Shown here: positions 31,716 to 39,486 of the stretch, piece after piece
How the letters are laid out: every line of letters starts with the position of its first letter
Numbering within the stretch: position 1 is the stretch's first letter
DNA from: Acidimicrobiaceae bacterium
GTDB lineage: Bacteria > Actinomycetota > Acidimicrobiia > Acidimicrobiales > UBA8592
Assembly: GCA_024641655.1 (NCBI GenBank)
Contig: JAHECR010000011.1
Location: 7,564 to 71,563 of the forward strand
DNA: 64,000 bases
Direction: 5' to 3'
Position numbers and translations under genes: made by a program
Notes under the pieces: generated by a model
The model's input: the letters and a program-made list of their open reading frames with translations, nothing else
Told to the model about the DNA's origin: nothing
Databases searched by the model: none

Positions 31716-32992
31716 CAGCGACCCATGCCGATGTGGGTGAAGCCCCTCCGCTTGAGCGCCGAGCGGTCGAGCAGGTTCCGGGCATCGACGATGGTGCGAC
31801 TGCGCATGAGCTCGCCGACCTTGTCGAAGTTGAGTCCCTTGAACTCGCTCCACTCGGTGAGCACCACGAGCACGTCGGCCTGATCGACCGCGGAATACGG
31901 GTCTTCGACGACCCGAACCCCCGGCAGCGATGCCAGTTGGCCGTGCACGGCAGGGTCGTAGGCGACGATGTCGGCGCCCATCGCGCCGAGCCTCGCCAGC
32001 ACCTCGATGGCAGGCGACTCGCGCAGGTCGTCGGTGCCGGCCTTGAAGGTGAGGCCCCACGCAGCGACGGTCTTTCCGGCGACGCCGCCTTGGACCGCGC
32101 TCTCGACCTTGTCGGCAGTGCGTTGGAAGTGGGCGGTGTTGAGCGTGATCGCCTGCTCGATGAAGTCGAAGGCACAGCCGGCGTCGGCGGCGATGCGGAC
32201 CAGCGCCGCGGTGTCCTTGGGGAAACACGACCCGCCCCAGCCCGGGCCAGGGCGCAGGAAGCTCCGGCCGATGCGCGTGTCGTAGCCCATGCCGAGGGTC
32301 ACGTCGTCGATATCGGCTCCGACGCGTTCGCACAACGTGGCGATCTCGTTGACGAAGGTGAGCTTGACGGCGAGGAACGCGTTCGATGCGTACTTGATGA
32401 GTTCGGCCGACACGGGGTCGGTCACCATCACCGGTGACGCGACGCGGGCATAGAGCCCGGCGACGCGTATGGCGGCCTCCTGGTCCTCGGCGCCCACCAC
32501 GACGCGGTCGGGGTGCAGGAAGTCGCTGACGGCGGTGCCCTCACGGAGGAACTCGGGATTGGAGACGACCTTGACGTCCTCGCGTCGGATCACGTCCTCG
32601 ACCACGGTGGTGGTGCCGACAGGCACCGTCGACTTGTTCACGACCACGGAGTTGGCGGGCAGGATGTCCTTGATCTCCGCCGCAGCGGCCACGAGGTACG
32701 ACAGGTCGGCGCTGCCATCGCTGCCCTGGGGAGTGGGCACACAGAGATAGTGGAACTCCGCGGTGCGACAGGCGTTGGCGGCGCCGAGGACGAACCGGAG
32801 GTTTCCTGCCTCGAGCCCTTCCGCCACGAGCTCGTCGAGCCCGGCCTCCAGGATGGGGATCTCACCTCGGTTGAGCCGCTCGATCTTCTCGGGAACGACG
32901 TCGGCGACGGTGACGTCATGGCCGAGGTGGGCGAAGCACGCCCCGGTGGTCAAGCCGACATAACCGGCGCCGATGATTGCGATATCCGCCAT
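31715..32992 (-). CDS. ugd: UDP-glucose 6-dehydrogenase
   Basis: Oxidises UDP-glucose to UDP-glucuronate with two NAD (425 aa). N-terminal Rossmann [43 protein letters not shown], the central helix [17 protein letters not shown] and the catalytic Cys in [11 protein letters not shown] (about residue 262) are all intact, followed by [19 protein letters not shown]. Start 32992 is a normal ATG with a GAAAGG site. The pair ugd-uxs provides UDP-glucuronate and UDP-xylose for glycosylation, but no glycosyltransferase gene adjoins it. Confidence 0.96.
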   Translation of the reverse strand: MADIAIIGAGYVGLTTGACFAHLGHDVTVADVVPEKIERLNRGEIPILEAGLDELVAEGLEAGNLRFVLGAANACRTAEFHYLCVPTPQGSDGSADLSYLVAAAAEIKDILPANSVVVNKSTVPVGTTTVVEDVIRREDVKVVSNPEFLREGTAVSDFLHPDRVVVGAEDQEAAIRVAGLYARVASPVMVTDPVSAELIKYASNAFLAVKLTFVNEIATLCERVGADIDDVTLGMGYDTRIGRSFLRPGPGWGGSCFPKDTAALVRIAADAGCAFDFIEQAITLNTAHFQRTADKVESAVQGGVAGKTVAAWGLTFKAGTDDLRESPAIEVLARLGAMGADIVAYDPAVHGQLASLPGVRVVEDPYSAVDQADVLVVLTEWSEFKGLNFDKVGELMRSRTIVDARNLLDRSALKRRGFTHIGMGR

Positions 32993-33588
32993 GGCGAGCC
33001 TTTCCGCGTCTGGTGCAGTGGTCCTATCGGCCCATTGCTCGTCTGCCTGAGCGAAACGTCGCTTCCGCCCGACGCCCACCGGTGGTCGCCGGTGAGCGGT
33101 TCCCCGAGGAGGATATCTCTCGGGTCGGGGTCGAGGTGTCGGCTCGAGGGAAAAACAAGCTGGTCAGACTGGTCCGAGCGCGGTGATGACGTCGGTCCAG
33201 CGAGCGAGGTCATCGTGGCTCGGAGCGGTGAGCCGCAACCGTTGCACCACCTCGCCGTACCGGCGAAGCAGCTCAGGCGCGACGTCGTCGGGGCAGTCTC
33301 TGTGACCCAGAGCCCGCCGTATCGTGCGGCCTCGCCGGCGCGCGCTGTCGCTGCCAGACGACCCGCGTGGGGCACGGTCTCGAGGTTGCCGTCGACTCGC
33401 ATGTGGAGGATCCAGGACGCCGGGCGCGGTGTCGCCCACCGGGGATGGCCCCCGTTCTGGCACGACCCGCCGGGGTCGCAGTCGGCCCGACGTCACTGCG
33501 AGCGTCGTGTCGGCGCGCGTGGGAAGGCCACGCTCTACGGTGGATCGGCGGTGCCCGACGGCGGTGCCGCGGCAGGAGGACGAGTGAC
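32993..33588. other. Region between ugd and the thiolase-like gene with a gene remnant
   Basis: About 600 bp holding the ugd leader (a TATCCT hexamer at about 33110 on the minus strand, palindrome CCACCGGTGG), the collapsed oxidoreductase remnant at 33164-33402, and the thiolase promoter region (TACGGT at 33536-33541). Nothing else is supported. Confidence 0.6.
33164..33402 (-). pseudogene. Remnant of an F420-dependent LLM-class oxidoreductase
   Basis: Reading from ATG 33402, the first 36 codons (MRVDGNLETVPHAGRL... GGLWVTET) match the N-terminus of luciferase-like F420 oxidoreductases (TIGR03617-like). Reading then continues only in another frame: CPDDVAPELLRRYGEVVQRL... ARWTDVITALGPV, then TGA, which resembles the C-terminus of the same family. 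About 240 central residues are missing and the junction near CACAGAGACTGC shifts the frame. The two ends being in register with one family argues for a single internal deletion of a former full-length gene. Confidence 0.75.
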
Positions 33589-33592
33589 GTGA
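33551..33592 (+). CDS. Possible leaderless micro-ORF overlapping the thiolase-like start
   Basis: TACGGT (33536-33541) ends 9 nt before GTG 33551, which opens a 13-codon frame (VPDGGAAAGGRVT) stopping with TGA at 33590-33592, so it overlaps the thiolase GTG (33589) by GTGA. It also carries GGAGGA inside, which could serve as an ordinary ribosome site, so translation of the micro-ORF itself is unproved. Confidence 0.3.
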   Translation: MPDGGAAAGGRVT

Positions 33593-35067
33593 CGATCGAT
33601 GAGCGCACCCCGGTGGTGGTCGGGGTGGGTCAGTACCGCCAGCAGCTCGACGACCCCACGCAGGCCCTCGAGCAGTACCGCCTCATGGAGGAGGCGCTGC
33701 GCGCCGCGGGGAGCGACAGCGGCAGCGCGGTGTTGGCACAACTCGACGAGGTGGTCGTCATCGGTGGTATGTGGCGCTATCCCGACCCGGGCCGGCTCAT
33801 CGCCGACGCGGTGGGGGCGACGAGCGCCCGGACGGTCCTCACCGCGATGGGCGGGAACATGCCTCAGGCGATCCTGAACGATGCCGCGGCACGGATCGCC
33901 GCAGGCTCGGTCGACGTGGTGGCCATCACCGGGGGAGAGGCGGTGTACAGCAAGAACAAACTTCGCGGGCTCGGGCTCGATCTGCCCCGCACCGGCTATG
34001 ACCTGCCGCCGGCAGGCGGTTTCGGCACCGAGCTGCCGATGTCGTCGTCCCATGAGCTCGAGCGCGGGTTCACCACGCCGACCGAGGTCTACCCGCTGTT
34101 CGAGTCGGCGATTCGTGCCGATCGGGGCGAAAGCCACGACGAGCACCGCCGTCGCATCGGGACGCTCTGGGCGGGCTTCAACGCCGTGGCCGTCGCCAAT
34201 CCCTACGCGTGGAGCCGCACGCCGATGACGGCGGAGGAGATCATCACCGCCTCGCCGTCGAACCGGATGGTCGGCTACCCGTACACGAAGGTCATGAACG
34301 CCAACAGCTTCGTCGACTTCGGCGCCGCGGTCGTCGTGTGCTCCGCGTCCCGGGCCCGGGCGCTCGGCATCGCTCCCGACCAGTGGGTCTTCCCGGTCGC
34401 GGGTGCCGAAGGAACAGCCACGGAGCGCTTCTCGGAGCGTGCGGTCTTCCACGAATCCCCGGCAATCCGCGAGGTCGGTCGCCGGTGCCTCGCGCTCGCC
34501 GAGCTTACCATCGACGAGATCGGCCCCATCGACCTCTACTCCTGTTTCCCCTCGGTCGTGCAGCTCTCCATGCGCGCCCTCGGCATCGCCGAGAGCCGCC
34601 CGGTCACCACGACCGGAGGCCTCACCTTCTTCGGGGGACCGATGAACAGCTACGTGTTGCATGCGATCGCGTCAACGGTCGAAGCCGTCCGCGCGACGGG
34701 GCGCCCCGGGTTCGTGCACGGCAATGGGGGGTATGCGACCAAGCACTCCTGCGGGGTCTACGCGCCGTCGGCCCCTTCGTTCGGGTTTCGTCTCGAAGAC
34801 GTCCAGGCCGCAATCGACACGTACCCCACCAGGGCCGTCGACGAGGCCCCCGACGGCATCGGTCGCGTCGAGAGCTACACCGTCATGCACGGCAAGGACG
34901 GGCCTGATCGAGCCTTGCTGACGCTCATCATGGCCGACGGCGCTCGTGCGCTGGGCCACAGTCGTGACCACGACGTCATGGCCGACATGACCGAGATCGA
35001 ATACGTCGGCCGGTCGGCACGGATAACACCCTCGGGCGCAGTGGTCGACTTCGTCGACCGGGGTTGA
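33589..35067 (+). CDS. Thiolase-like acetyl-CoA acetyltransferase lacking the nucleophilic cysteine
   Basis: Thiolase-superfamily protein (492 aa) as found in lipid or steroid metabolism of actinobacteria. The N-terminal half gives VVVGVGQYRQQ and AAARIAAGSVDVVAITGGEAVYS; the usual Cys of NxxCaSG is replaced in AMGGNMPQAI. The C-terminal half keeps SVVQLSMRALGI, HGNGGYATKHSCGVY with conserved His and Cys. So claisen chemistry of the classical type is doubtful, and a lyase or transferase role is possible. Start GTG 33589 has GGAGGA upstream. The last seven codons VDFVDRG and stop come from the first unit of a minisatellite. Confidence 0.85.
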   Translation: MTIDERTPVVVGVGQYRQQLDDPTQALEQYRLMEEALRAAGSDSGSAVLAQLDEVVVIGGMWRYPDPGRLIADAVGATSARTVLTAMGGNMPQAILNDAAARIAAGSVDVVAITGGEAVYSKNKLRGLGLDLPRTGYDLPPAGGFGTELPMSSSHELERGFTTPTEVYPLFESAIRADRGESHDEHRRRIGTLWAGFNAVAVANPYAWSRTPMTAEEIITASPSNRMVGYPYTKVMNANSFVDFGAAVVVCSASRARALGIAPDQWVFPVAGAEGTATERFSERAVFHESPAIREVGRRCLALAELTIDEIGPIDLYSCFPSVVQLSMRALGIAESRPVTTTGGLTFFGGPMNSYVLHAIASTVEAVRATGRPGFVHGNGGYATKHSCGVYAPSAPSFGFRLEDVQAAIDTYPTRAVDEAPDGIGRVESYTVMHGKDGPDRALLTLIMADGARALGHSRDHDVMADMTEIEYVGRSARITPSGAVVDFVDRG

Positions 35068-35189
35068 CAGTGGTCGACTTCGTCGACCGGGGTTGACAGG
35101 GTCGACTTCGTCGACCGGGGTTGACAGGGTCGACTTCGTCGACCGGGGTTGACAGGGTCGACTTCGTCGACCGGGGTTGACAGGGTCGA
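35044..35189. repeat. Minisatellite, 28-29 bp unit, 5 copies plus partial
   Basis: Units start at 35044, 35073, 35101, 35129, 35157 and partial 35185. Each begins GTCGACTTCGTCGAC, continues CGGGGTTGACAG, and ends G or TG; two GTCGAC palindromes flank TTC. Each full unit contains TTGACA, a perfect -35-type hexamer (35064, 35093, 35121, 35149, 35177). Unit 1 encodes the C-terminus and stop of the thiolase-like gene. The array lies between convergent genes. Confidence 0.97.
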
Positions 35190-35198
35190 GGGCACCGT

Positions 35199-36086
35199 TC
35201 AGAGCAGCCAGCGCCCGGGTCTTGTCTCGTCCACCCGCAGCACCACGTCGCCGACGGGGGAGCCGGGCTGGCCCGGGAGGGTGAACTCGACGACCAGCCG
35301 CGCCTCGGTTTCCGGGCTCTGGTCGACGCCCGGTTCGCGCCGTGCCGCGGCCAGCAGCAGGCGCGCCCGGAAGCTTGCTGCGATATCGATGCCGCCGGCG
35401 CGCCGGACGACGGCGGCGGATGAGCCCGCTGAGGGATGGATCTGCGTCTCCAGCGTGACCGCCCCGGCCGACGATCCGGGAAACGACACGGTTGCGGCGA
35501 AGTCGCGATCGGCGATCGTCTCGACCCTCGCCCCCAGCGTCAGCTCGATGACGCCGCGATAGACGAACAGGTCGCTGCCCTCCGACGTGGCCGACCGCTC
35601 GAGCCACGCGCCGGCGATCGGCGACGAGGGCAGCCCCTCGGCAGGCTCGCCGCGATGGGCTGGCGGCACCCGAGCGCGACCGAGCGCGCCGTTCTCGTAC
35701 CAGGGCACGACCGCCCTGCCGTGATGGGTCGCGGTGATCAACTCCGCCGCGTGGTGGACGAAAGCCGCGACCACGTACCTCTCGCCGACGTCGACGACCA
35801 CGACGTCGAAGTCGGCGGGGAACCCGGGAAACCGGCTCCGCACCTCGTCCCAGTACTCCTGCGGCGGGGGAGTCGCGACCCCGACCACGGCCCGGTGCTC
35901 CACGCCGATGAGCAGGAGTGCCGTCCGGTCACCGGCGCTGTTGGCGAGCCCGGCGAGTGTGCGGGTGGTTCGTTTCGGACGTGGCGGTTCGGACGCAGTT
36001 GCGACGAGCAGACGCGGGTCGGAACGCCCCTGCACGGCGAGCTCGACGACTCGGAGCGTCAGCGCCTCGAACGCGACCGGATCCAC
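35199..36086 (-). CDS. Hypothetical protein with AlbA_2/Schlafen-like N-terminal domain
   Basis: Unrecognised soluble protein (295 aa) from the GTG at 36086; a longer frame to 36353 is improbable. The first 140 residues (LVATASEPPRPKRTTRTLAGLANS... TALLLIGVEHRAVVGV... VVVVDVGERYVVAAFV) resemble the AlbA_2 putative DNA-binding fold found in divergent AAA-4 proteins, in which LANS-x-GG-x-LLIGV is typical, but no ATPase domain follows. The C-terminal half is beta-rich (LFVYRGVIELTLGARVETIADRD) with no known motif. The similarity is weak. Confidence 0.65.
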   Translation of the reverse strand: MDPVAFEALTLRVVELAVQGRSDPRLLVATASEPPRPKRTTRTLAGLANSAGDRTALLLIGVEHRAVVGVATPPPQEYWDEVRSRFPGFPADFDVVVVDVGERYVVAAFVHHAAELITATHHGRAVVPWYENGALGRARVPPAHRGEPAEGLPSSPIAGAWLERSATSEGSDLFVYRGVIELTLGARVETIADRDFAATVSFPGSSAGAVTLETQIHPSAGSSAAVVRRAGGIDIAASFRARLLLAAARREPGVDQSPETEARLVVEFTLPGQPGSPVGDVVLRVDETRPGRWLL

Positions 36087-36231
36087 CGCCCCAGTGTGCG
36101 TGCTCGAGTCGGCAAGGGCCAGCGCCGCGTGGCGTCGAACCCGGGGGAAGGAACGTCGAGCCCAGGGAAGGTGCGCCGAGCACGGCAGAGCGCGTCGGGC
36201 CCCCCGCAGCGCGTGGGGCCGGCTCCGGCGA

Positions 36232-36678
36232 TCAGGCCGCAGCGCGGGAGAGTGCGTCGATCGCAGCGTCCGCGAACGTCGCGGTCGCCTCGGTGAGATC
36301 GGGACGTCGCGGACCCCGGACCCGCAGCCCTGCGGTGGCGACCACGTCGGCACCGCGTTCAGTCGCCCAGTCCGCGAGGCCGGCCAACGAGCGCTTCGGG
36401 CTGATCTCGTAGGTTACGAAAACCGCAACGTTGCGGTGAGCGATCGAGGGGAGCGCGTTCAGCTTTCCGATCTGCGCCGGTTTGGCCGCGATGCCGAAGA
36501 GCCCGTCGGTCCAGGTCCCGATGACGATGAGGTCGGCCTTGAGCACGAACTGCGCGTCGAATTGCGTCACCGGGTAGACCCCGACGGTGGCGTTGCGGGC
36601 TTCGAAGGCCTCACCGATCCGGTGGGCGGCACGCTCGGTGCCTCCCCGGAGGCTCTGATACAGGACTGCGACGTTCAC
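36232..36678 (-). CDS. Flavodoxin-like protein
   Basis: Single-domain protein (148 aa) of the flavodoxin fold. VNVAVLYQSLRGGTERAAHRIGEAF corresponds to the FMN phosphate-binding loop (here SLRGGTERAA), and LIVIGTWTDGLFGIAA matches the second FMN loop. GTG 36678 is fixed by TACGTT (36686-36691) 7 nt upstream. Could act in one-electron transfer; its partner is unknown. It runs the same direction as surE, 60 bp behind. Confidence 0.85.
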   Translation of the reverse strand: MNVAVLYQSLRGGTERAAHRIGEAFEARNATVGVYPVTQFDAQFVLKADLIVIGTWTDGLFGIAAKPAQIGKLNALPSIAHRNVAVFVTYEISPKRSLAGLADWATERGADVVATAGLRVRGPRRPDLTEATATFADAAIDALSRAAA

Positions 36679-36685
36679 GCCGCAG

Positions 36686-36691
36686 AACGTA
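36686..36691 (-). promoter_or_regulatory. -10 element (TACGTT) of the flavodoxin gene
   Basis: Minus-strand hexamer ends 7 nt before GTG 36678, supporting a leaderless mRNA that starts downstream of the surE stop. Confidence 0.5.
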
Positions 36692-36739
36692 GCACCGGTG
36701 CGCCCACCGACGAGAAGATGAGCGCCGAGGTGATCGTCG

Positions 36740-37573
36740 TCAGCGTCGGAGGAGTCGGTCGATCGCCGACCCCAGCGACGTGACGTCGCCGGACCCCGCG
36801 CGTCCGAGTTCGCTGAGCCAGGTGAGGGCGACGTGACCGGTGGCGACCGCGCCGGCATCGGTCGTCGGATCGGGTGCACCCCGTCGGGCTCCGTCCCAGG
36901 CCATCTGCAGGTGGAAGGCGCCTTCGTGGCCCGGCTTGGGCTCGCGTTTGACCGTGGTGAGGCTGTTGACCGGTGTCGACTCGACATCGGCATGGACCCA
37001 TCCCTGGAGGTCGGCGAGCTCCACGTTGGGGACATTGAGGTTGAGCACCTGCGGCCGCGCCGGCGGATGGTTGATGAGGTCTCGGGCGACGACGGCGGCA
37101 ATCGTCGCCGCGGTGTGCCATTTCTGGGCGTCGAGCCCCTCCTCGACGCCCTGACCGAGATGGCTCCCACGGGGCACGGATTGGCTCACCGCGATGGCGT
37201 TGATGCCGCCCTGGCGGGCGGTCAACGCCGCCCCGACCGTGCCCGAGTGGTAGATGGCACCACCGACGTTGGCACCGGGGTTGATGCCGGCCACCACGAG
37301 GTCGAACGACCCACCCTCGATCGCGCCGAGCCCGGCGAACAGGACGCACAGCGCCGGCGCACCGGTGATGCTCCATGCCTCGTCGATGCCGGCAACCGAT
37401 GCCCGGTGCAGTTCGGGCTTGATCAGATGGACCGGGCCGAGGCTGGCTCCCGCTCCGGAATATTCGGCGTCGGGTGCGCACACCACGACGTCGCCGAGCG
37501 GCAGCAGTGAACGGGCGAGCTCGTGGAGGCCGAGCGAGTCGATGCCGTCGTCGTTGGTCACGAGGATGCGCAT
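36740..37573 (-). CDS. surE: 5'/3'-nucleotidase SurE
   Basis: Metal-dependent nucleoside-monophosphatase of the stationary-phase survival family (277 aa). The N-terminus MRILVTNDDGIDSLGLHEL carries the metal-binding NDDG, and the SurE signature VAGINPGANVGGAIYHSGTVGAAL is at about residue 95-118; a tetramer-forming C-terminal extension ends LGSAIDRLLRR. Start ATG 37573 is preceded by TAGGGT (37580-37585) at 6 nt. Confidence 0.93.
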   Translation of the reverse strand: MRILVTNDDGIDSLGLHELARSLLPLGDVVVCAPDAEYSGAGASLGPVHLIKPELHRASVAGIDEAWSITGAPALCVLFAGLGAIEGGSFDLVVAGINPGANVGGAIYHSGTVGAALTARQGGINAIAVSQSVPRGSHLGQGVEEGLDAQKWHTAATIAAVVARDLINHPPARPQVLNLNVPNVELADLQGWVHADVESTPVNSLTTVKREPKPGHEGAFHLQMAWDGARRGAPDPTTDAGAVATGHVALTWLSELGRAGSGDVTSLGSAIDRLLRR

Positions 37574-37579
37574 GTGCCG

Positions 37580-37585
37580 ACCCTA
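37580..37585 (-). promoter_or_regulatory. -10 element (TAGGGT) of surE
   Basis: Ends 6 nt before the surE ATG on the minus strand. Confidence 0.45.
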
Positions 37586-37685
37586 CCGGTCCACCCGGGG
37601 TGCCCCGCACGGGTCCGCCATGAACCGAGCGGCGAACGTGGACCGGTTCGCCTAACGCGTCGGTCCGCGATGCCGATGGGACCTG

Positions 37686-38984
37686 GTGGATGACACCAAC
37701 CAGCAGCCAGCCCCCGAAACGACCACCTACGGTGGTGTGTCGGGCATCGTGCACATCGAGGCTCCCTCTCCACCGATTTCGGCGGGCCTCCTCGAGGCAG
37801 CCGAGGATCTCGGCGCCGTGCGCGAGCTCCTCGAACGCGTGCATCGCGATCATCACCCCCAGATCGAGCGCCTCGTGCGTTGGCTCGCCGACGGGGGCGA
37901 CTGCCGGCACGGCATCGACGTCGCGCTTCGATCGGCTCCCGGCAGGTCCGATCGGGCACTCGTGCTCGGCGAGCGCGTCGGCGACCAGCTCCGCTTCTCG
38001 CTCGTGCCCGTCGGGCCCGACCCGGTCCTTCCCGCGCTGGATCTCATCGTCGGCCGCCGACCGCTCGACGCGGTGCTGCAGGAGGTGGTGGGTGCCTTCG
38101 GCCGGCTCGGTGTGCCGGTGTGGGCGACGGTCCACTTCGATGCCGACTACGGGCAGCGCTTCCGCGCCGTCGTCGCCGCGACCGGCTTCGACACGTTCCG
38201 CCGGGCCGTCGAGTCCGCCGCCGCGAGCGAGCGCCCCTGTGTGTGGGACTGCGAGCCCGACGACGACGCCACCTACCGGATGTCCGATGTCGGCGAGGGC
38301 CTCGCCCTGGCGGGTCGCCATGCCGGGATCGGTGCCTGCCGCGTCACGCCGTTGCACGACGACGACGGCGGTTCGGCCGCAGCGCTCGTCGTGTGGGCCG
38401 AGACCGTGGAGTTGCTGGCGCATCCCGCCGTCGAGTCGCTGCACGAACGGGTCACGCCGCTCGCCGCGGTGGCATTCGCTCAGCAGCGCTCTCGTGATGC
38501 GGTTGCATGGTCCGAAGACCACGATCCGCTGACCGGGCTGCTCAACCGCCCGGCGTTCCTCGCCCAGTTGCGGACGCCCGCCGCGCAGCGTCACTGCGCC
38601 ATCGCGTGCGTCGACATCGACGACTTCCGCGGCGTGAACGAGCGCCATGGCGCGTCCGCCGGTGATCACCTCCTGGTGGAGGTCGGGCAGCGACTGCGCG
38701 AGATCATGCGACCGGGTGACCGTGCCGCTCGGGTCTCGGGCGACCGTTTCGCCGTGCTGTACACCGATCTCCCCACCGCTGACGCCGCAGTTGCCATTGC
38801 GACGCGCTTGCAGGCCTTGTTCGACGCGCCGGTGAACCTCTCCGGCGCGCTCACTGCCGTGTCGGTGAGCACCGGCATCGCCTCGTCGACTCCCGAGCTC
38901 GCCGGCGTTCGTCTCTTCGACGCGGCCGAGCGCGCCATGCTCGCGGTCAAGGCGTCCCAGCGGGGGAGCTGGCACGCTCACTGA
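37686..38984 (+). CDS. Degenerate GGDEF-domain protein with intact RxxD site
   Basis: Predicted c-di-GMP-binding rather than synthesising protein (432 aa). The N-terminal 260 residues contain a GAF-like sensor region (RALVLGERVGDQLRFSLVPVG, WATVHFDADYGQRF) without membrane segments. A GGDEF domain follows at about 275-430 (DHDPLTGLLNRPAFLAQL, CVDIDDFRGVNERHG) but the active-site GGDEF is SGDRF, so cyclase activity is not expected. The upstream RPGD, followed by five residues to the motif, has the spacing of the allosteric RxxD I-site. Could be a receptor. The GTG start at 37686 is not supported by an obvious ribosome site. Confidence 0.85.
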   Translation: MDDTNQQPAPETTTYGGVSGIVHIEAPSPPISAGLLEAAEDLGAVRELLERVHRDHHPQIERLVRWLADGGDCRHGIDVALRSAPGRSDRALVLGERVGDQLRFSLVPVGPDPVLPALDLIVGRRPLDAVLQEVVGAFGRLGVPVWATVHFDADYGQRFRAVVAATGFDTFRRAVESAAASERPCVWDCEPDDDATYRMSDVGEGLALAGRHAGIGACRVTPLHDDDGGSAAALVVWAETVELLAHPAVESLHERVTPLAAVAFAQQRSRDAVAWSEDHDPLTGLLNRPAFLAQLRTPAAQRHCAIACVDIDDFRGVNERHGASAGDHLLVEVGQRLREIMRPGDRAARVSGDRFAVLYTDLPTADAAVAIATRLQALFDAPVNLSGALTAVSVSTGIASSTPELAGVRLFDAAERAMLAVKASQRGSWHAH

Positions 38985-39018
38985 TCCGCGGTTCGGACGC
39001 GGTCGTCGGACCGCCGCC

Positions 39019-39024
39019 TAGCCT
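39019..39024 (+). promoter_or_regulatory. -10 element (TAGCCT) of arfB
   Basis: Ends 6 nt before GTG 39031, consistent with a leaderless transcript. Confidence 0.5.
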
Positions 39025-39030
39025 CCAACC

Positions 39031-39438
39031 GTGGACGTCACCGTACGACCGGGCCTCGTGATTCCCGAAGCGGAGCTCATCATGCGCTTCACCACGTCGG
39101 GTGGACCGGGGGGCCAGCATGCCAACCGCGCTGCGACTCGGGTCGAGTTGGTCTGGGACGTCACCGCGTCGACGGTCCTCGACGAGGCCGACCGCGCCCG
39201 TCTGCTCCAGGTGCTCGGCCCCGTGGTGCGCATCGTGGCCGACGAGGAACGGTCGCAGCTGCGCAATCGTGAGCTCGCGCAGACCCGCCTGGGCGAACGC
39301 GTCGCTGCGGCGCTCGTGCGTCCGAAACGTCGCCGACCCACGAAACCGAGCCGGAGCGCGAAACGGCGGCGGGTCGAGAGCAAGCGGCGTCGTGGCGAGA
39401 CCAAGGAGGGCCGCCGCCGTCCGCGTCCAGAGGACTGA
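39031..39438 (+). CDS. arfB: Ribosome-rescue peptidyl-tRNA hydrolase ArfB
   Basis: Codon-independent hydrolase that frees stalled ribosomes (135 aa). The RF1-type core has the catalytic GGQ in TSGGPGGQHANRAATRVEL at about residue 25, and the C-terminal tail from about 100 is extremely basic (KRRRPTKPSRSAKRRRV ESKRR), as needed to enter the empty mRNA channel. No codon-recognition domain. Length matches ArfB/YaeJ/ICT1-type proteins. Confidence 0.94.
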   Translation: MDVTVRPGLVIPEAELIMRFTTSGGPGGQHANRAATRVELVWDVTASTVLDEADRARLLQVLGPVVRIVADEERSQLRNRELAQTRLGERVAAALVRPKRRRPTKPSRSAKRRRVESKRRRGETKEGRRRPRPED

Positions 39439-39486
39439 ATCGAGGCGAGAAGCCCGGTGCGCAGCGTCGATGGCCCACCGGCTGCG

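Noticed and set aside
33131-33175. Terminator after the oxidoreductase remnant (GTTTTTCC on the minus strand)
   Set aside because: The T-run is not preceded by an inverted repeat; only a direct repeat CTGGTC is present.
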